Shown one piece after another: positions 14,842 through 22,932 of a stretch of 47,528 nucleotides of DNA. The notes under the pieces are model-generated. The model was not told where the DNA came from, did not search any database, and was given only the letters and a program-made list of their open reading frames with translations. The DNA comes from Burkholderiales bacterium (GTDB lineage: Bacteria > Pseudomonadota > Gammaproteobacteria > Burkholderiales > UBA11063), in the NCBI GenBank assembly GCA_018061465.1, contig JAGOUD010000002.1:1-47528 (forward strand). Reading direction: 5' to 3'. Position numbers and translations under genes: made by a program. The first letter of the stretch is position 1; every line of letters starts with the position of its first letter.

Positions 14842-15984
14842 ATGGTTAAAACGCAGATTAATTCACAAATTTTACAAATTGGAGCTATGATTTTGTTTGC
14901 CGTAATTCCATTTGTTCATATTAACCACACTATTATTTATATATTTATGGAGTTAATTGGTTTATATGGAATATTAAGCTTTAATAAAACCATTTTATAT
15001 GATACCTTTTTTATGTATTATCTGTGGTTTTTTATTTGGTGCATTATTGTCACTGTATTGAGTGTGAACTCACTTTTATCTTTTAAGAGCTTGACGACCT
15101 GCATAATTCCATTATTTCTTTTATGCGGGTTACAAGATGGGCGCATTTTAGCCAAAGTAGATAAACTATTACTCTTGTGTAGTTTGAGCTTGTGTTTGAT
15201 TAGTTTTGCGTTTTTTCTGACTGTGCGGCTTAATATACATGTTATGCCATTATATCTTATTGATAGCTATGGCGGCGGTAGAATTACTTCAAGTACGTTA
15301 TCGATGTGTATTATTGTATATACTTTATTTTTTTATAAAACTCCAAATAATCGCTATTTTATAATAGGGTTAAATATTATGTCGGGGTTAATTTTTAAGG
15401 ATTCAGCTTTTGTATTTACTTTAGTAGTGACAGGATTTTTGTATTGGGCAATTATTATTCGCAAAATAGCTATTTACCAGATTGTAATTAGTATTATGCT
15501 ATTAATAGCTATCGTGCAATTTATTTTAATTCATATATTACATTATAATTTACATATTAATGAAAGATTGCATATTTATGCCTACTGGTTTAATAAAATA
15601 TTTTATTCACCAATTTATGGCGTAGGCTTAGGTTTAAAATTAGAATCGTGGTTTTTCACCACTCACTTTCCAATTGCTCCAGAATTATATAAAATGGATA
15701 CCAATATAGCCTTACATGCACATAATTATTTAGTAGATTTATTATTGCAAACCGGATTTATCGGGCTATGTATTATGTTATTCTTTTTTTATAAAATTAG
15801 TGATGCCGCATATAAACATAATGAAAAATATGGGTTTGCAGTATTTTTTATGGTTTTAGTAATTATTATGAAAAATTTAGTTGATGATGAAATAGATGGT
15901 TCGCGTGGACTTATATACTGGTTATTTATTATTATGACCTATGTTACAGTAATGAAGAAGTCGTCTAATGGTGAGAAGATTTAA
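14842..15984 (+). CDS. O-antigen ligase/polymerase-like membrane protein (WaaL/Wzy family)
   Basis: A 380-aa protein with about 11 hydrophobic helices and one larger periplasmic loop. The loop ends with HAHNYLVDLLLQTGFIG, the hallmark of the Wzy_C/WaaL superfamily, which joins or polymerises undecaprenyl-linked glycans at the periplasmic face. Sequence alone cannot separate ligase from polymerase. I chose ATG 14842, 13 bases after the previous stop with AGAAG upstream; an earlier in-frame start at 14797 would overlap the preceding gene. It is part of the glycan cluster that ends with two GT9 enzymes. Confidence 0.8.
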   Translation: MVKTQINSQILQIGAMILFAVIPFVHINHTIIYIFMELIGLYGILSFNKTILYDTFFMYYLWFFIWCIIVTVLSVNSLLSFKSLTTCIIPLFLLCGLQDGRILAKVDKLLLLCSLSLCLISFAFFLTVRLNIHVMPLYLIDSYGGGRITSSTLSMCIIVYTLFFYKTPNNRYFIIGLNIMSGLIFKDSAFVFTLVVTGFLYWAIIIRKIAIYQIVISIMLLIAIVQFILIHILHYNLHINERLHIYAYWFNKIFYSPIYGVGLGLKLESWFFTTHFPIAPELYKMDTNIALHAHNYLVDLLLQTGFIGLCIMLFFFYKISDAAYKHNEKYGFAVFFMVLVIIMKNLVDDEIDGSRGLIYWLFIIMTYVTVMKKSSNGEKI

Positions 15985-16032
15985 ATTTTTTCTTAGATTC
16001 TAAACCGGTTATTATATGGAGTTAAACATAAT

Positions 16033-17055
16033 ATGCTACGTTTTCTTATTATTCGGGCGGATCGAATTGGGGATGCAATTATTACTCAAGTGGCAGTTGA
16101 AGCATTATTTAAAAGTGTGGAGTGTGAGATTGATGTTTTAGCTTCTAATTATAGTTATAAATTTTATGAAAATAATCCGTATATTCATACTTTATTTTAT
16201 TGTGATTTAGAAAATAAAGCTGAAAGTGCTAATTATTTCAAATCTGTAGTCAAAGGGGTGGTTTATGATATTATATTTGTTTTACAAGCACGCCGAAGGT
16301 TACAAAAGTTCTCTTTGCTAACTTATGCAAAATACCGTTGTGGTTTTGATTTGATATTTGATGATAGACGCAGTACCGATTCTTTTCAATGGTTTATGCA
16401 TAAGGTATATAAGTTTAATTATGTTCCGTATAACGTAAACCAGCATGAGTTATTTAATTTGATGCAGGTGATAAACAATGGACTGGCTCTATTACAATTA
16501 CCACCGGTTGTTAATTTACCTGAAAAATGTAATTTATACTCTACTATAATTAAATCAAGCAATAAACTCCCTAATTCAGTTGCTATTAATATTTCTGGCA
16601 AACATGAACAGTATAAAAATATTTTACCCTCAATGTTAATGTCGCTATTGTTATTATTATCTAAAACTGCTAATAAAATTGCTATTATAGCTACAGCAGA
16701 AGATAAAATTATTGCTCAAAATATGGTTGCATTCGACCACGATTTGCAAGAACATGTTGAAATAATTAGTGATAATAATGTTTTAATAGTAGCTAATTTA
16801 TTGAATGCTTTTGAATATTTTATCGGAGCCGATGGCGGATTGTTGCATATAGCGGCAGCCCTGGGACTAAAATGTGTTGGTTTATATAATGATGCAGTGA
16901 AAGATTTATGGCATCCGTGGACACCTACTCAAGTGTGCTTAAGTAGCGAAATTGCTTATAATATAAGTCCAGTGGCAGTTATGGATGGCTTATATAGCTT
17001 GGGTTTTGGAGGTGATGGAGTTAATAATCCAGTAATTAGGAATAATCCTAAATGA
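16033..17055 (+). CDS. Glycosyltransferase family 9 (heptosyltransferase-like)
   Basis: A 340-aa GT-B enzyme of the LPS heptosyltransferase family. Visible signatures are the N-terminal LIIRADRIGDAIIT and the C-terminal donor-site segment GADGGLLHIAAALG followed by WHPWTP. GT9 enzymes add heptose to the inner core of LPS at the cytoplasmic face. The closely linked second GT9 gene suggests sequential sugar additions. Which core residue it adds, and whether heptose is used, cannot be read from this window, since no hep-synthesis genes are present. Confidence 0.87.
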   Translation: MLRFLIIRADRIGDAIITQVAVEALFKSVECEIDVLASNYSYKFYENNPYIHTLFYCDLENKAESANYFKSVVKGVVYDIIFVLQARRRLQKFSLLTYAKYRCGFDLIFDDRRSTDSFQWFMHKVYKFNYVPYNVNQHELFNLMQVINNGLALLQLPPVVNLPEKCNLYSTIIKSSNKLPNSVAINISGKHEQYKNILPSMLMSLLLLLSKTANKIAIIATAEDKIIAQNMVAFDHDLQEHVEIISDNNVLIVANLLNAFEYFIGADGGLLHIAAALGLKCVGLYNDAVKDLWHPWTPTQVCLSSEIAYNISPVAVMDGLYSLGFGGDGVNNPVIRNNPK

Positions 17056-18098
17056 TAAAAGATACTAGCGATATGAAACGATTTTTAGTGATACGTACTG
17101 ATTTTCTAGGAGATAGTGTTTTAACCTCGGTATTCATTCGAATGTTATCTCAAATTCCTGATGTTATAGTTGATAGTTTATGTTTTGAATATAATTTTGC
17201 AGCATTTAAATATAACCCGCATTTAGCTGCTAAATATTATTTATATAAAGCTCCTATTATTGAAGAAGAGAAACTGCATAATCAAGCACAACTTAGGCAG
17301 CTAGGTAGTAAGTCGTACACCGCGGTATTCATGCTCAACCGAGATTTAAAAACATACAGCTTACTAAAATATATATCTACTAATAAAGTGTTTGGCCATA
17401 GGTTGGGAATTAAAAGTACTCGCTCCAAGCTGTTTTGTTTAATTACTGAGTTACTAGGTAAATATAATTATATTCCCTATGATAATGCACTACATGAAGT
17501 AGTTAATCAGGTTAATTTATTGCGCTTGGCACTACCATGGTTAAGAACGCAATTACCCCAGTTAAATAATGACATTAATAGTATACAAAATCTCACTATC
17601 CCATCTAACTGTTATTTTTATACTGAAAGCTTTAATCCAGAGAATGATATAATCAAGGATAAAAATAAAGTAGTGGTAAATATCTCAGGGCGTAGGGATA
17701 CTGTGCGTTATTTGCCACTGTCTTTGGCGCGGTGTATTATTGAAGATTTGCTGAAGTTGAATTTAGAAATTTTGGTGGTAGCTACTAAAGATGATGAACT
17801 GCGGGCACAGCAGCTACTAGATGAAATAGATCATGAAAATATTGGCTTATGTACTGAAACGGATTTATTTAAAGTGAGTAATTTAATGAGCAGATGTTTA
17901 TACTATATTGGGGCCGACGGCGGCTTATTACATATAGCCGCAGGGTTACATATGCATTGTATTGGCTTATTTCATGCCCAAAATATAAGAGCTTGGCATC
18001 CCTGGAGTAAGCGGCAAATTTGCTTGCAGTCGTCTACTAAAAAAATTTATGATCTTACTTCGGTACAGGTTGTGCATGCTTTAAAAGAATTAGGATAG
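17052..18098 (+). CDS. Glycosyltransferase family 9, second copy
   Basis: A 348-aa GT9 paralogue of the preceding enzyme. It has FLVIRTDFLGDSVLT near the start and GADGGLLHIAAGLH plus WHPWSKRQ near the end, with the same architecture. Its ATG overlaps the previous stop (ATGA), so the two genes are translationally coupled. An internal ATG at 17073, right before the conserved strand, is an alternative start. The two enzymes are clearly diverged outside the motifs, consistent with different acceptor positions in LPS core assembly. Confidence 0.87.
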   Translation: MIKDTSDMKRFLVIRTDFLGDSVLTSVFIRMLSQIPDVIVDSLCFEYNFAAFKYNPHLAAKYYLYKAPIIEEEKLHNQAQLRQLGSKSYTAVFMLNRDLKTYSLLKYISTNKVFGHRLGIKSTRSKLFCLITELLGKYNYIPYDNALHEVVNQVNLLRLALPWLRTQLPQLNNDINSIQNLTIPSNCYFYTESFNPENDIIKDKNKVVVNISGRRDTVRYLPLSLARCIIEDLLKLNLEILVVATKDDELRAQQLLDEIDHENIGLCTETDLFKVSNLMSRCLYYIGADGGLLHIAAGLHMHCIGLFHAQNIRAWHPWSKRQICLQSSTKKIYDLTSVQVVHALKELG

Positions 18099-18123
18099 CT
18101 AAAAAGCGATTTTTTTGTGCTAT
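18095..18123 (+). terminator. Possible weak terminator after the glycan cluster
   Basis: ATAGC 18095-18099 and GCTAT 18119-18123 flank AAAAA...TTTTTTT, giving a stem with an AT-rich inner section and a GCGA loop. It overlaps the last gene's stop codon. The T-run is inside the stem rather than after it, so termination is uncertain. Confidence 0.3.
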
Positions 18124-18196
18124 AGAAAAAATATTTTATAAAGTACGCTTAAATTAAATTTTCTACAATGATGAGTATCTATGGAGTTGATAAGAA

Positions 18197-19438
18197 ATGT
18201 TACTAAATATTACAATTGAAAATTTTCGTTCATACAATGAACCCCAAACATTATCACTGATTGCAAATTCTGCTAATGAGATTAATGCGGTAAAAATTAA
18301 GAATTTTATGGTACGCAAATCTGCGGTTATTTATGGTGCTAATGCCAGTGGTAAATCTAATATTATTAAGGCTATTGTTGCACTGATTGATATATTAATG
18401 AATGATCTTAATCCTACAAGTCCCTCTGGAATTTATAGTCCATTTTTTAAAAGTTCGCAACCGACAACTATAAGTATTGATTTTTCTGTATTGGAGCAAA
18501 TTTATACCTATACCTTAAGTTATGATAATAAAAATATTTGTTTGGAAGAATTACAGGATGAAAAAGAACAGTTAATTTTTTTAAGGCGACTAATTAAAGG
18601 TGAATATGAGTATCTAATACCAGAATCGGCATATAAATTAATTTTAAGCGATGAGCAGCTCGAAGTTGCAGATGGATTATTAAAACAAATTCGGCTGTCA
18701 ACCACTTCAAAAAGATTATTTTTACGTCAATTAGTAGAAAATAATTGCAAACAACTTCAAAATGTAAAGGATAGCATTCAGAATATTATTCTTCGCCAAA
18801 ATCCTTATGATTACATAGGAAAACCATATACTGCCTATTCTGATTTAAATTTTGCTGCTAATTATTTTGAACGCAATCATAAAGAGATTGATATTATAAA
18901 GGCACTTAATGGAATCGGTGTAAATATTAATAATTTAAAAGTTATATATAATAACGAAAATCCGCAAGTTGGAGATATATTTGGTGGTGTTAAAAAACTA
19001 TTATCTAGATATAATATAGATGGTAAAGAATATGAATTAGATTTTAAAGAGGATGAATCTGATGGTACAGTAAAATTTTATAATTATTTTGCGCTGATTA
19101 ATTTCATAATTCAATCTGACGGTATATTAATCGTTGATGAACTGGAAACACATTTTCATCCGCTATTAGTTGAAGAAATTATACATGCAATACATCGTTC
19201 TCATAGCAGGGCACAATTGATTTTTACGACACATAATCCAGTGTTATTAAACGATGATATTTTTGAACGTGATCAGATTTATTTTGCCGCAAAAAATGAA
19301 TCCCAGGCTACTGAACTCTATTCTTTAGCTGATTTTACTGATTTAAAAGAAGCAAACGATATTCAAGCTAAATATATGACAGGAAAATTTGGTGGTATTC
19401 CATATTTCCATTCGTTAAATTTTGATGGTGAGAAATAA
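18197..19438 (+). CDS. AAA family ATPase, RloA/AbiLi-like (phage defence)
   Basis: A 413-aa ABC/SMC-like ATPase without long coiled coils. It starts with the usual NFRSY element, has Walker A GANASGKS at 47-54, and near the C-terminus Walker B ILIVDELETHFHP and the TTHNPVLL switch segment. The next gene, overlapping by one base, encodes an RloB-family protein. This pair is the arrangement of RloA/RloB and of the AbiL abortive-infection system (AbiLi/AbiLii), so antiphage defence is the best reading. The pair lies between LPS glycan genes and tol-pal genes, a typical chromosomal insertion spot, with no integrase nearby. Confidence 0.85.
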   Translation: MLLNITIENFRSYNEPQTLSLIANSANEINAVKIKNFMVRKSAVIYGANASGKSNIIKAIVALIDILMNDLNPTSPSGIYSPFFKSSQPTTISIDFSVLEQIYTYTLSYDNKNICLEELQDEKEQLIFLRRLIKGEYEYLIPESAYKLILSDEQLEVADGLLKQIRLSTTSKRLFLRQLVENNCKQLQNVKDSIQNIILRQNPYDYIGKPYTAYSDLNFAANYFERNHKEIDIIKALNGIGVNINNLKVIYNNENPQVGDIFGGVKKLLSRYNIDGKEYELDFKEDESDGTVKFYNYFALINFIIQSDGILIVDELETHFHPLLVEEIIHAIHRSHSRAQLIFTTHNPVLLNDDIFERDQIYFAAKNESQATELYSLADFTDLKEANDIQAKYMTGKFGGIPYFHSLNFDGEK

Positions 19439-20052
19439 TGGCAAAATATAGGCAAAATAAACCCTATAAGCAATTAACTCGATATTTGGTTTTATGTGAG
19501 GGACATACAGAAGTATGGTATTTAGAGAAGCAGTTAGATCCAACAAAATATAAAGTGGAAAAATCAAAGTATAATAATGCACTTAAATTAGTAGAGTTAG
19601 ATGCTGTTAAAAAACAGCAAGCAAATCGTTATGATTGGAATAAAATTTACTGTGTATTTGATAGAGATAGTGAATCTAATACCAAAGAACAACTGCAACA
19701 CGCAAATAAATGCATTAAAAAATCTGAAGGAAATTTAATAAAAGTATTTTCATCCCCATGTTTTGAAATAGTATTTTTATTTAATTTTGTTATTGCTGCC
19801 CGAGAATTTAATAATTATAAAGAAGTCGAAAATGCTTTAGAAAAAAAATTGAAATTGCTCAAGAATAATAAAGAGTATAAAGATTACAAAAACCAATACT
19901 GTATTAATAAAATTTGTGAATTGACGGATTTTAAAGAGATTGGTAAGAATGCTCAACTAATCTACGAAAATTTAGATATTAATGACAATAATTGGTTAGA
20001 AATTACCGATGGGTTTAGTGAGATTTTTAAATTAATTGAGAGTAACTCATGA
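19438..20052 (+). CDS. RloB family protein, AbiLii-like (Toprim-type)
   Basis: A 204-aa protein with VLCEGHTEVWYL near the N-terminus and VFDRDSE at about 75-81. Together these give the Glu and DxD acidic residues of a Toprim-like metal centre, as in RloB/AbiLii proteins. The following region (CFEIVFLFNF) matches the conserved block after the acidic motifs in the family. It is translated in one unit with the upstream ATPase (ATG overlaps its TAA). The likely role is the nuclease or effector subunit of an AbiL-like defence system; the target is unknown. Confidence 0.85.
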   Translation: MAKYRQNKPYKQLTRYLVLCEGHTEVWYLEKQLDPTKYKVEKSKYNNALKLVELDAVKKQQANRYDWNKIYCVFDRDSESNTKEQLQHANKCIKKSEGNLIKVFSSPCFEIVFLFNFVIAAREFNNYKEVENALEKKLKLLKNNKEYKDYKNQYCINKICELTDFKEIGKNAQLIYENLDINDNNWLEITDGFSEIFKLIESNS

Positions 20053-20169
20053 AGATGAATGTAATCTTATCTTGCAATAGGTTTAATGCGAATAAGTATT
20101 GAAAAATAGTATACAATATGTAGTGTATGGAATTTAGTTTTAAATAATGATACGATGAGAGGTGTAATA

Positions 20170-20592
20170 ATGAAGGGAAATAATGATAGTGATACTATTG
20201 AACAGCTACTGCAAAAGTCTATTGATGAAAAGATTGAGGAGTTTTTAGAAAAGATTGGCGAAGAAGATAATACGGGAGGTTTGGATGTTAAATTACTGCA
20301 TAAATACCTTTCATCATGTAAGAATCATACTTTGGGAAGTGATAAAGATATTTTTAAACAGATTATGAATTTAGGAGCTGTTAAATCCCAGTGTGAAATG
20401 ATGCAAAATTCTGCTAAAATATCTATTAATAATATCATTAGTACTATAGCAAGTTGGGCTTTGGGTACAATATCGAGGTTGTTAAGTTTGATTTCAAAAT
20501 ATCTAACTTTAAAAGGATGGTCAATTTCTGGTGATGCTGGAGTTAATTTAGGAATTTTTACGGCTGGTGCCAAACTAAAATTAGATTTTTAA
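20170..20592 (+). CDS. Hypothetical protein next to AbiL-like genes, 140 aa
   Basis: A protein of unknown family. Residues 1-35 are acidic and helical. About 85-110 is hydrophobic (IISTIASWALGTISRLLSLI), enough for one membrane-inserting helix. The C-terminal end (about 112-140) is Gly-rich and may form strands. GAGAGGTG upstream favours ATG 20170 over ATG 20155. It lies 117 bases after rloB on the same strand and might be an accessory membrane-acting part of the defence locus, or an unrelated gene. There is no evidence beyond location and the hydrophobic segment. Confidence 0.55.
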   Translation: MKGNNDSDTIEQLLQKSIDEKIEEFLEKIGEEDNTGGLDVKLLHKYLSSCKNHTLGSDKDIFKQIMNLGAVKSQCEMMQNSAKISINNIISTIASWALGTISRLLSLISKYLTLKGWSISGDAGVNLGIFTAGAKLKLDF

Positions 20593-20639
20593 CTATTGCC
20601 ACTTATTAATTAAAAGAATGAGACTGTATAAGAAGGATT

Positions 20640-21404
20640 TTAATTCATTTCAGCTTTTATTTTTTGTGCAGCATCACTTGATGGATATTTAGTTATAATC
20701 AAATTTGCAGTTTTGGCTGCTGATTGTTTCATATTTAATTGATTTTGTGAAATGTATACTGTTCTTAATGCATCTGGAGCATTTGCGTTATCCGGATAAT
20801 CATTAGCAAATTTACGTCCTTGTGTAATAGCTTCTTTATATTGACCATTTGCTGCATAACTAATAGTAAGATAATAGGTCGCACTACTAATTACTTCAGG
20901 GTCAGCTGAGGTGCTAATTATATTTTTTAATTCTTTAATTGCCACTGGGAAATTATGGCTTTTTACTTTACGTAGCGCAGATTTTAGCTCGTTATTTCCG
21001 GGTGTTGCTCTACCGCCCGCAAGAGGTGCGGAAGATGTGGTGTAAGCAGCCGACCGACTGCTGCCACCATTAGTTGCTTGTTCCAACGCTTGCAAACGTT
21101 GCTCAATACTTTGATATAGTTGCTCTTGAGTAGCTTGGTAACTTTTTTGATTGGCGCTAATAGTTGACACATTGCCATTTAATTGATCAATCTGGCTTTG
21201 TAAGTCATCTAGCTTATTCAAAATATCAATCATTTTTTGATTAGATATTTTATTATCAATAACTCCTACATTACCTTGTAGTTGCGTTACCCGTGCATTA
21301 GTCTCAGCAATTTGAGCACGCGCCTGATCATCAGCACAACCTATTAAAAAAAGGTTTGCTGATAATAAGATAAGAATACCGCTTATCAACAAACGCTTTT
21401 GCAT
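20640..21404 (-). CDS. cpoB: Cell division coordinator CpoB (YbgF), lipoprotein form
   Basis: A 254-aa envelope protein. An N-terminal signal ends in LIGC (Cys23), a lipobox, so the protein is predicted to be lipid-anchored. About 30-100 is a coiled coil (DDLQSQIDQLNG), then a short Ser/Gly linker, then TPR repeats (about 130-254) with the AIKELKNI and YKEAITQGRKF pattern. CpoB links Tol-Pal constriction with PBP1B peptidoglycan synthesis at division. It follows pal by two bases, the standard order. E. coli CpoB is periplasmic and soluble, so a lipid anchor here is a variant. Confidence 0.92.
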   Translation of the reverse strand: MQKRLLISGILILLSANLFLIGCADDQARAQIAETNARVTQLQGNVGVIDNKISNQKMIDILNKLDDLQSQIDQLNGNVSTISANQKSYQATQEQLYQSIEQRLQALEQATNGGSSRSAAYTTSSAPLAGGRATPGNNELKSALRKVKSHNFPVAIKELKNIISTSADPEVISSATYYLTISYAANGQYKEAITQGRKFANDYPDNANAPDALRTVYISQNQLNMKQSAAKTANLIITKYPSSDAAQKIKAEMN

Positions 21405-21406
21405 AG

Positions 21407-22000
21407 TTATTGTATGCCTTCAGTAACAGTGCCTGAATACATAGTGCTATCAATCATTGGTAAGCCATTACTGTCTTCACTATAGCTTTTAGGTTGATTA
21501 GATATGTACATAATATCAGCCCGGCGGTTTTGTGCACGACTAGCATCAGTATCATTAGCATATTTTGCTTTTAACTTACCATTAGAAATAGCTTCTATTT
21601 GTGCTGGACTAGCGCCATTAGCAATTAAAGCTTTTTTAACGGCATCAGCACGTCTTTGCCCCAGAGCTAAATTATATTCTACTGAACCAATATCATCAGT
21701 ATTACCTTGGATTTGTACTTTTGCTGGAGCTGAAGCAGCTAAATAATCACTATTTGCTTTAAGTATTCCGTTATAGTCATCACGGATATCGTATTTATCA
21801 AAAGCAAAGTAAACGCTATTGTGATTTAACGTAACAGGGATTGGAGCGCTAGCTACAGGAGCGCTGGCTATTACTGGTGCTGGAACCGCTGCTGGCTCAG
21901 GAACTGGGGCTGGCTCTGGTGGTTTAGTAGAAGAACATGCAACTATTGCAGCTCCTAGTATAGCTGCCGCTAATAATTTTTTAAATTTATTTTCAAACAT
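21407..22000 (-). CDS. pal: Peptidoglycan-associated lipoprotein Pal
   Basis: A 197-aa lipoprotein with signal peptide and lipobox ending at Cys22, a Pro/Ala-rich linker (about 26-55) and an OmpA-like peptidoglycan-binding domain. The domain begins VYFAFDKYDI and contains IQGNTDDIGSVEYNLALG and AQNRRADI, the meso-DAP-contacting segments. Pal anchors the outer membrane to peptidoglycan and works with TolB and the TolQRA motor. tolB and tolQRA are not upstream here; two unrelated small exported proteins occupy that place. A C-terminal tail of about 25 residues extends beyond the domain. Confidence 0.95.
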   Translation of the reverse strand: MFENKFKKLLAAAILGAAIVACSSTKPPEPAPVPEPAAVPAPVIASAPVASAPIPVTLNHNSVYFAFDKYDIRDDYNGILKANSDYLAASAPAKVQIQGNTDDIGSVEYNLALGQRRADAVKKALIANGASPAQIEAISNGKLKAKYANDTDASRAQNRRADIMYISNQPKSYSEDSNGLPMIDSTMYSGTVTEGIQ

Positions 22001-22033
22001 ATTTTACTCCTGACATATAAGAATGATTTTAAT

Positions 22034-22264
22034 TTATTTTAAAGAGTTTGTATTTGTTGTTGGTGCTGAAGAATTTGATATTGGTGCAGATGCTATTGCT
22101 GGTGTAGCAGGAGAAGATTCTGCTTGGCCAAATAACATATCACTGCTATCTTGTCTGCCGCCAACTACAGGGCTATCAGGATTCTCCTGGCTACTGGTAA
22201 ACCAAGAAGCACAAGAAACTGAGCTAGTTAAAACAATAACCAAAGCTAACACCTTTTTGAACAT
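22034..22264 (-). CDS. Small exported protein with GGRQxSS motif
   Basis: A 76-aa protein with an N-terminal signal and a Cys at position 18 (SSVSC), a possible but imperfect lipobox. The mature part carries SPVVGGRQDSSDMLFG, the same motif found three times in the next gene upstream. The tail is Ala/Ser/Pro-rich and disordered. ATG 22264 is chosen over the GTG at 22270 because TAAGGA lies about ten bases upstream. Function unknown; location next to pal suggests an envelope role. Confidence 0.7.
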   Translation of the reverse strand: MFKKVLALVIVLTSSVSCASWFTSSQENPDSPVVGGRQDSSDMLFGQAESSPATPAIASAPISNSSAPTTNTNSLK

Positions 22265-22362
22265 GATCACAAATCCTTACAATAAATTAATATTTACCAA
22301 AGAGCTATTTTAACACAAAGCTTTTCTGCTATGCCTAAAACTTTTCTGCAAAGAACTGCTTC

Positions 22363-22758
22363 TTAATCATTCGTTGGATCGCCAGGGTTTCCAAACAATT
22401 GATCACTGCTGGATTGTCTACCGCCAACTGTTGGGTTATTTGCTGTTTCTGGAGTTAAATGACTTTTAGGTTTAACTCCAGGATTACCAGTGATTGGCTG
22501 AGTACCAAACTGCTGCTCGCTGCTTTGCTGATACGATCCAGCCAAGGGGTTATTTTGTGAAGCATCAGAATAATTATATTTTTGCCCTTTTTTACCAGCT
22601 ACTGCTGGAGTGCCAAACTGCTGCTCACTACTTTGTTGGTGCGATCCTGCTAATGGGTTATTTGGGGCTAATTTATTTTTTACGGGTTGTGAACCTTGTG
22701 TAGCAGCTAAACTGACAGAGCTACCCATATACAATATAACTAGTAGAGTTTTTTTCAT
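22363..22758 (-). CDS. Exported protein with three NP-GxQxSSxxxFG repeats
   Basis: A 131-aa protein with a cleavable signal (about 1-19, ending SLAA). Residues after it contain NNPLAGSHQQSSEQQFG, NNPLAGSYQQSSEQQFG and NNPTVGGRQSSSDQLFG, spaced by about 25-45 polar residues. The consensus is NPxxGxxQxSSxxxFG. No family known to me has this motif. The rest is polar and probably disordered. With the 76-aa neighbour it forms a two-gene set of motif-sharing exported proteins upstream of pal. Function unknown. Confidence 0.75.
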   Translation of the reverse strand: MKKTLLVILYMGSSVSLAATQGSQPVKNKLAPNNPLAGSHQQSSEQQFGTPAVAGKKGQKYNYSDASQNNPLAGSYQQSSEQQFGTQPITGNPGVKPKSHLTPETANNPTVGGRQSSSDQLFGNPGDPTND

Positions 22759-22932
22759 AATGCTTTTAATACCTTTTCGTAAACAACAAGAAACAAATTA
22801 TATATCATTTACTAACCTACAGTTTGATTAATTTTTTTTTGGCTCCCCATCATCAAGCAAATACAACTGATGCGAATCGGTTATAATGAGGGCTTATTTT
22901 GTTAATTAATTAATTTGGAGCACAATCTTATT

